Assembly (NCBI GenBank): GCA_002727485.1
Contig: PBXE01000037.1
Span: forward strand, 31,499 to 37,105
Source: Methanobacteriota archaeon
Lineage (GTDB): Archaea > Thermoplasmatota > Poseidoniia > Poseidoniales > Poseidoniaceae
Length of the DNA: 5,607 nt
Direction of reading: 5' to 3'
Shown here: positions 5,309 through 5,607 of the stretch, piece by piece
How positions within the stretch are numbered: the first letter of the stretch is position 1
Layout: the number at the start of each line of letters is the position of its first letter
Notes under the pieces: model-generated
Databases searched by the model: none
Seen by the model: only the letters and a program-made list of their open reading frames with translations
Told to the model about the DNA's origin: nothing
Made by a program: the position numbers and the translations under genes

Positions 5309-5607
5309 TCTAACTCCTCCATGCCCTGTTCAAATGTTTTTACAGGAGACCAATTTAACGCCTGCCTAGCACCTGAGATATCTAAAGTTAGAGAACTTGT
5401 AACCTGTCTAAGGCCGTATGGAGTAATTCTAGGCTCCCATCTCTTACCTGGAATTAATGAGGCTAATATGTTAGATACATGTGCAATTATCAAGATTGGA
5501 AAATAAGGCAGTTTACGTTGCTTGAAATTGGAGCCAGATTTTGATGTATATGTTTTCATTATCGAATTAAAAGTTCTAGGGTCACCATTAGAGATATTGT
5601 AAAATTT
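5305..5607 (-). CDS. NAD-dependent epimerase/dehydratase (3-beta-HSD-like SDR), C-terminal 100 residues
   Basis: The frame is open to the last base of the window, so the Met codon at 5559 is internal and the gene starts outside. Continuous reading gives KFYNISNGDPRTFNSIM, then LPYFPILIIAHVSNILASLI, then RWEPRITPYGLRQVTSSLTL, then DISGARQALNWSPVKTFEQG and the stop. This is the standard end of extended short-chain dehydrogenase/reductases: the 'YNI(S/G)xGxPxT' strand, a hydrophobic helix after a Leu-Pro, a 'P-x-[LIT]-T-x-[YF]' segment, a 'FDxxRAxxxLxWxP' motif, and 'EG' near the end. These enzymes reduce, oxidise or epimerise sugars, sterol-like alcohols or beta-keto acids. The Rossmann fold and YxxxK catalytic site lie beyond the edge, so activity and cofactor cannot be verified. 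It overlaps the adenylate-forming enzyme gene by 4 bp, which implies coupled translation. Confidence 0.82.
   Translation of the reverse strand, partial: KFYNISNGDPRTFNSIMKTYTSKSGSNFKQRKLPYFPILIIAHVSNILASLIPGKRWEPRITPYGLRQVTSSLTLDISGARQALNWSPVKTFEQGMEELE
5314..5320 (-). promoter_or_regulatory. Strong ribosome binding site for the adenylate-forming enzyme gene
   Basis: The minus strand reads GGAGGAG followed by TTAGA and then ATG (start at 5308), a near-perfect Shine-Dalgarno site at 5-nt spacing. It lies inside the last codons of the upstream gene (Met-Glu-Glu-Leu-Glu-stop). It contrasts with the lack of such sites at the promoter-proximal starts at 578 and 1847, as expected when internal operon genes use Shine-Dalgarno initiation and first genes have short leaders. 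Confidence 0.8.

Noticed and set aside
5321..5506. 61-codon plus-strand frame opposite the epimerase end
   Set aside because: It lies wholly inside the recognisable SDR C-terminus on the other strand, with no ribosome site or domain.
5557..5559. ATG at 5559 as the start of a small 84-residue protein
   Set aside because: The frame stays open for 16 more codons to the window edge, and those residues continue the SDR C-terminal pattern (FYNISNGDPRT), so the Met is internal.
1..5607. tRNA, rRNA, CRISPR array, insertion sequence or long repeats
   Set aside because: No spaced direct repeats, transposase-like frame, terminal inverted repeats or tRNA-like cloverleaf with a T-loop were seen on reading both strands by eye.

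Overview
The window looks like part of the chromosome of a low-GC planktonic archaeon. My best guess is a euryarchaeon of the Marine Group II (Poseidoniales) kind. This rests on three co-directional, differently built winged-helix regulators, AT-rich TATA-like elements at archaeal spacing upstream of several starts, few convincing Shine-Dalgarno sites outside overlapping genes, and a secreted acidic protein with a short hydrophobic N-terminus. No rRNA or marker gene fixes the lineage, so this is an inference.

Layout. (1) Positions 1-391, minus strand: the N-terminal 130 residues of an exported or membrane-anchored protein whose sequence resembles the start of the CD36/LIMP-2 scavenger-receptor ectodomain. 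This is the most surprising item here. (2) Positions 392-577: a divergent promoter region with TATA candidates for both flanking genes and an operator-like inverted repeat (TAGGTGT-N8-ACACCTA) at the predicted transcription start of the CD36-like gene. (3) Positions 578-2959, plus strand: three regulators in a row, namely an HxlR-family wHTH protein, a membrane-tethered protein with two wHTH domains, and a 370-residue protein with two wHTH domains and a basic helical C-terminus. (4) Positions 2999-4033, plus strand: a complete tRNA-dihydrouridine synthase with a GTG start. (5) Positions 4028-5607, minus strand: an adenylate-forming enzyme of the PaaK/coenzyme F390 synthetase type, translationally coupled (ATGA overlap and a strong GGAGGAG) to an upstream NAD-dependent epimerase/dehydratase of the 3-beta-HSD-like type. 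Only the C-terminal 100 residues of the latter are in the window.

How it may work together. The HxlR gene and the CD36-like gene are divergent and share a short intergenic region holding an inverted repeat, the classic layout for a regulator controlling its neighbour. The epimerase/adenylating pair looks like a piece of a pathway that activates a carboxylic acid and reduces or epimerises an intermediate. Its other genes would lie beyond the right edge. The Dus gene is a housekeeping tRNA-modification gene that converges on this pair with a 6-bp overlap of coding ends. No RNA genes, mobile elements or CRISPR arrays were seen.
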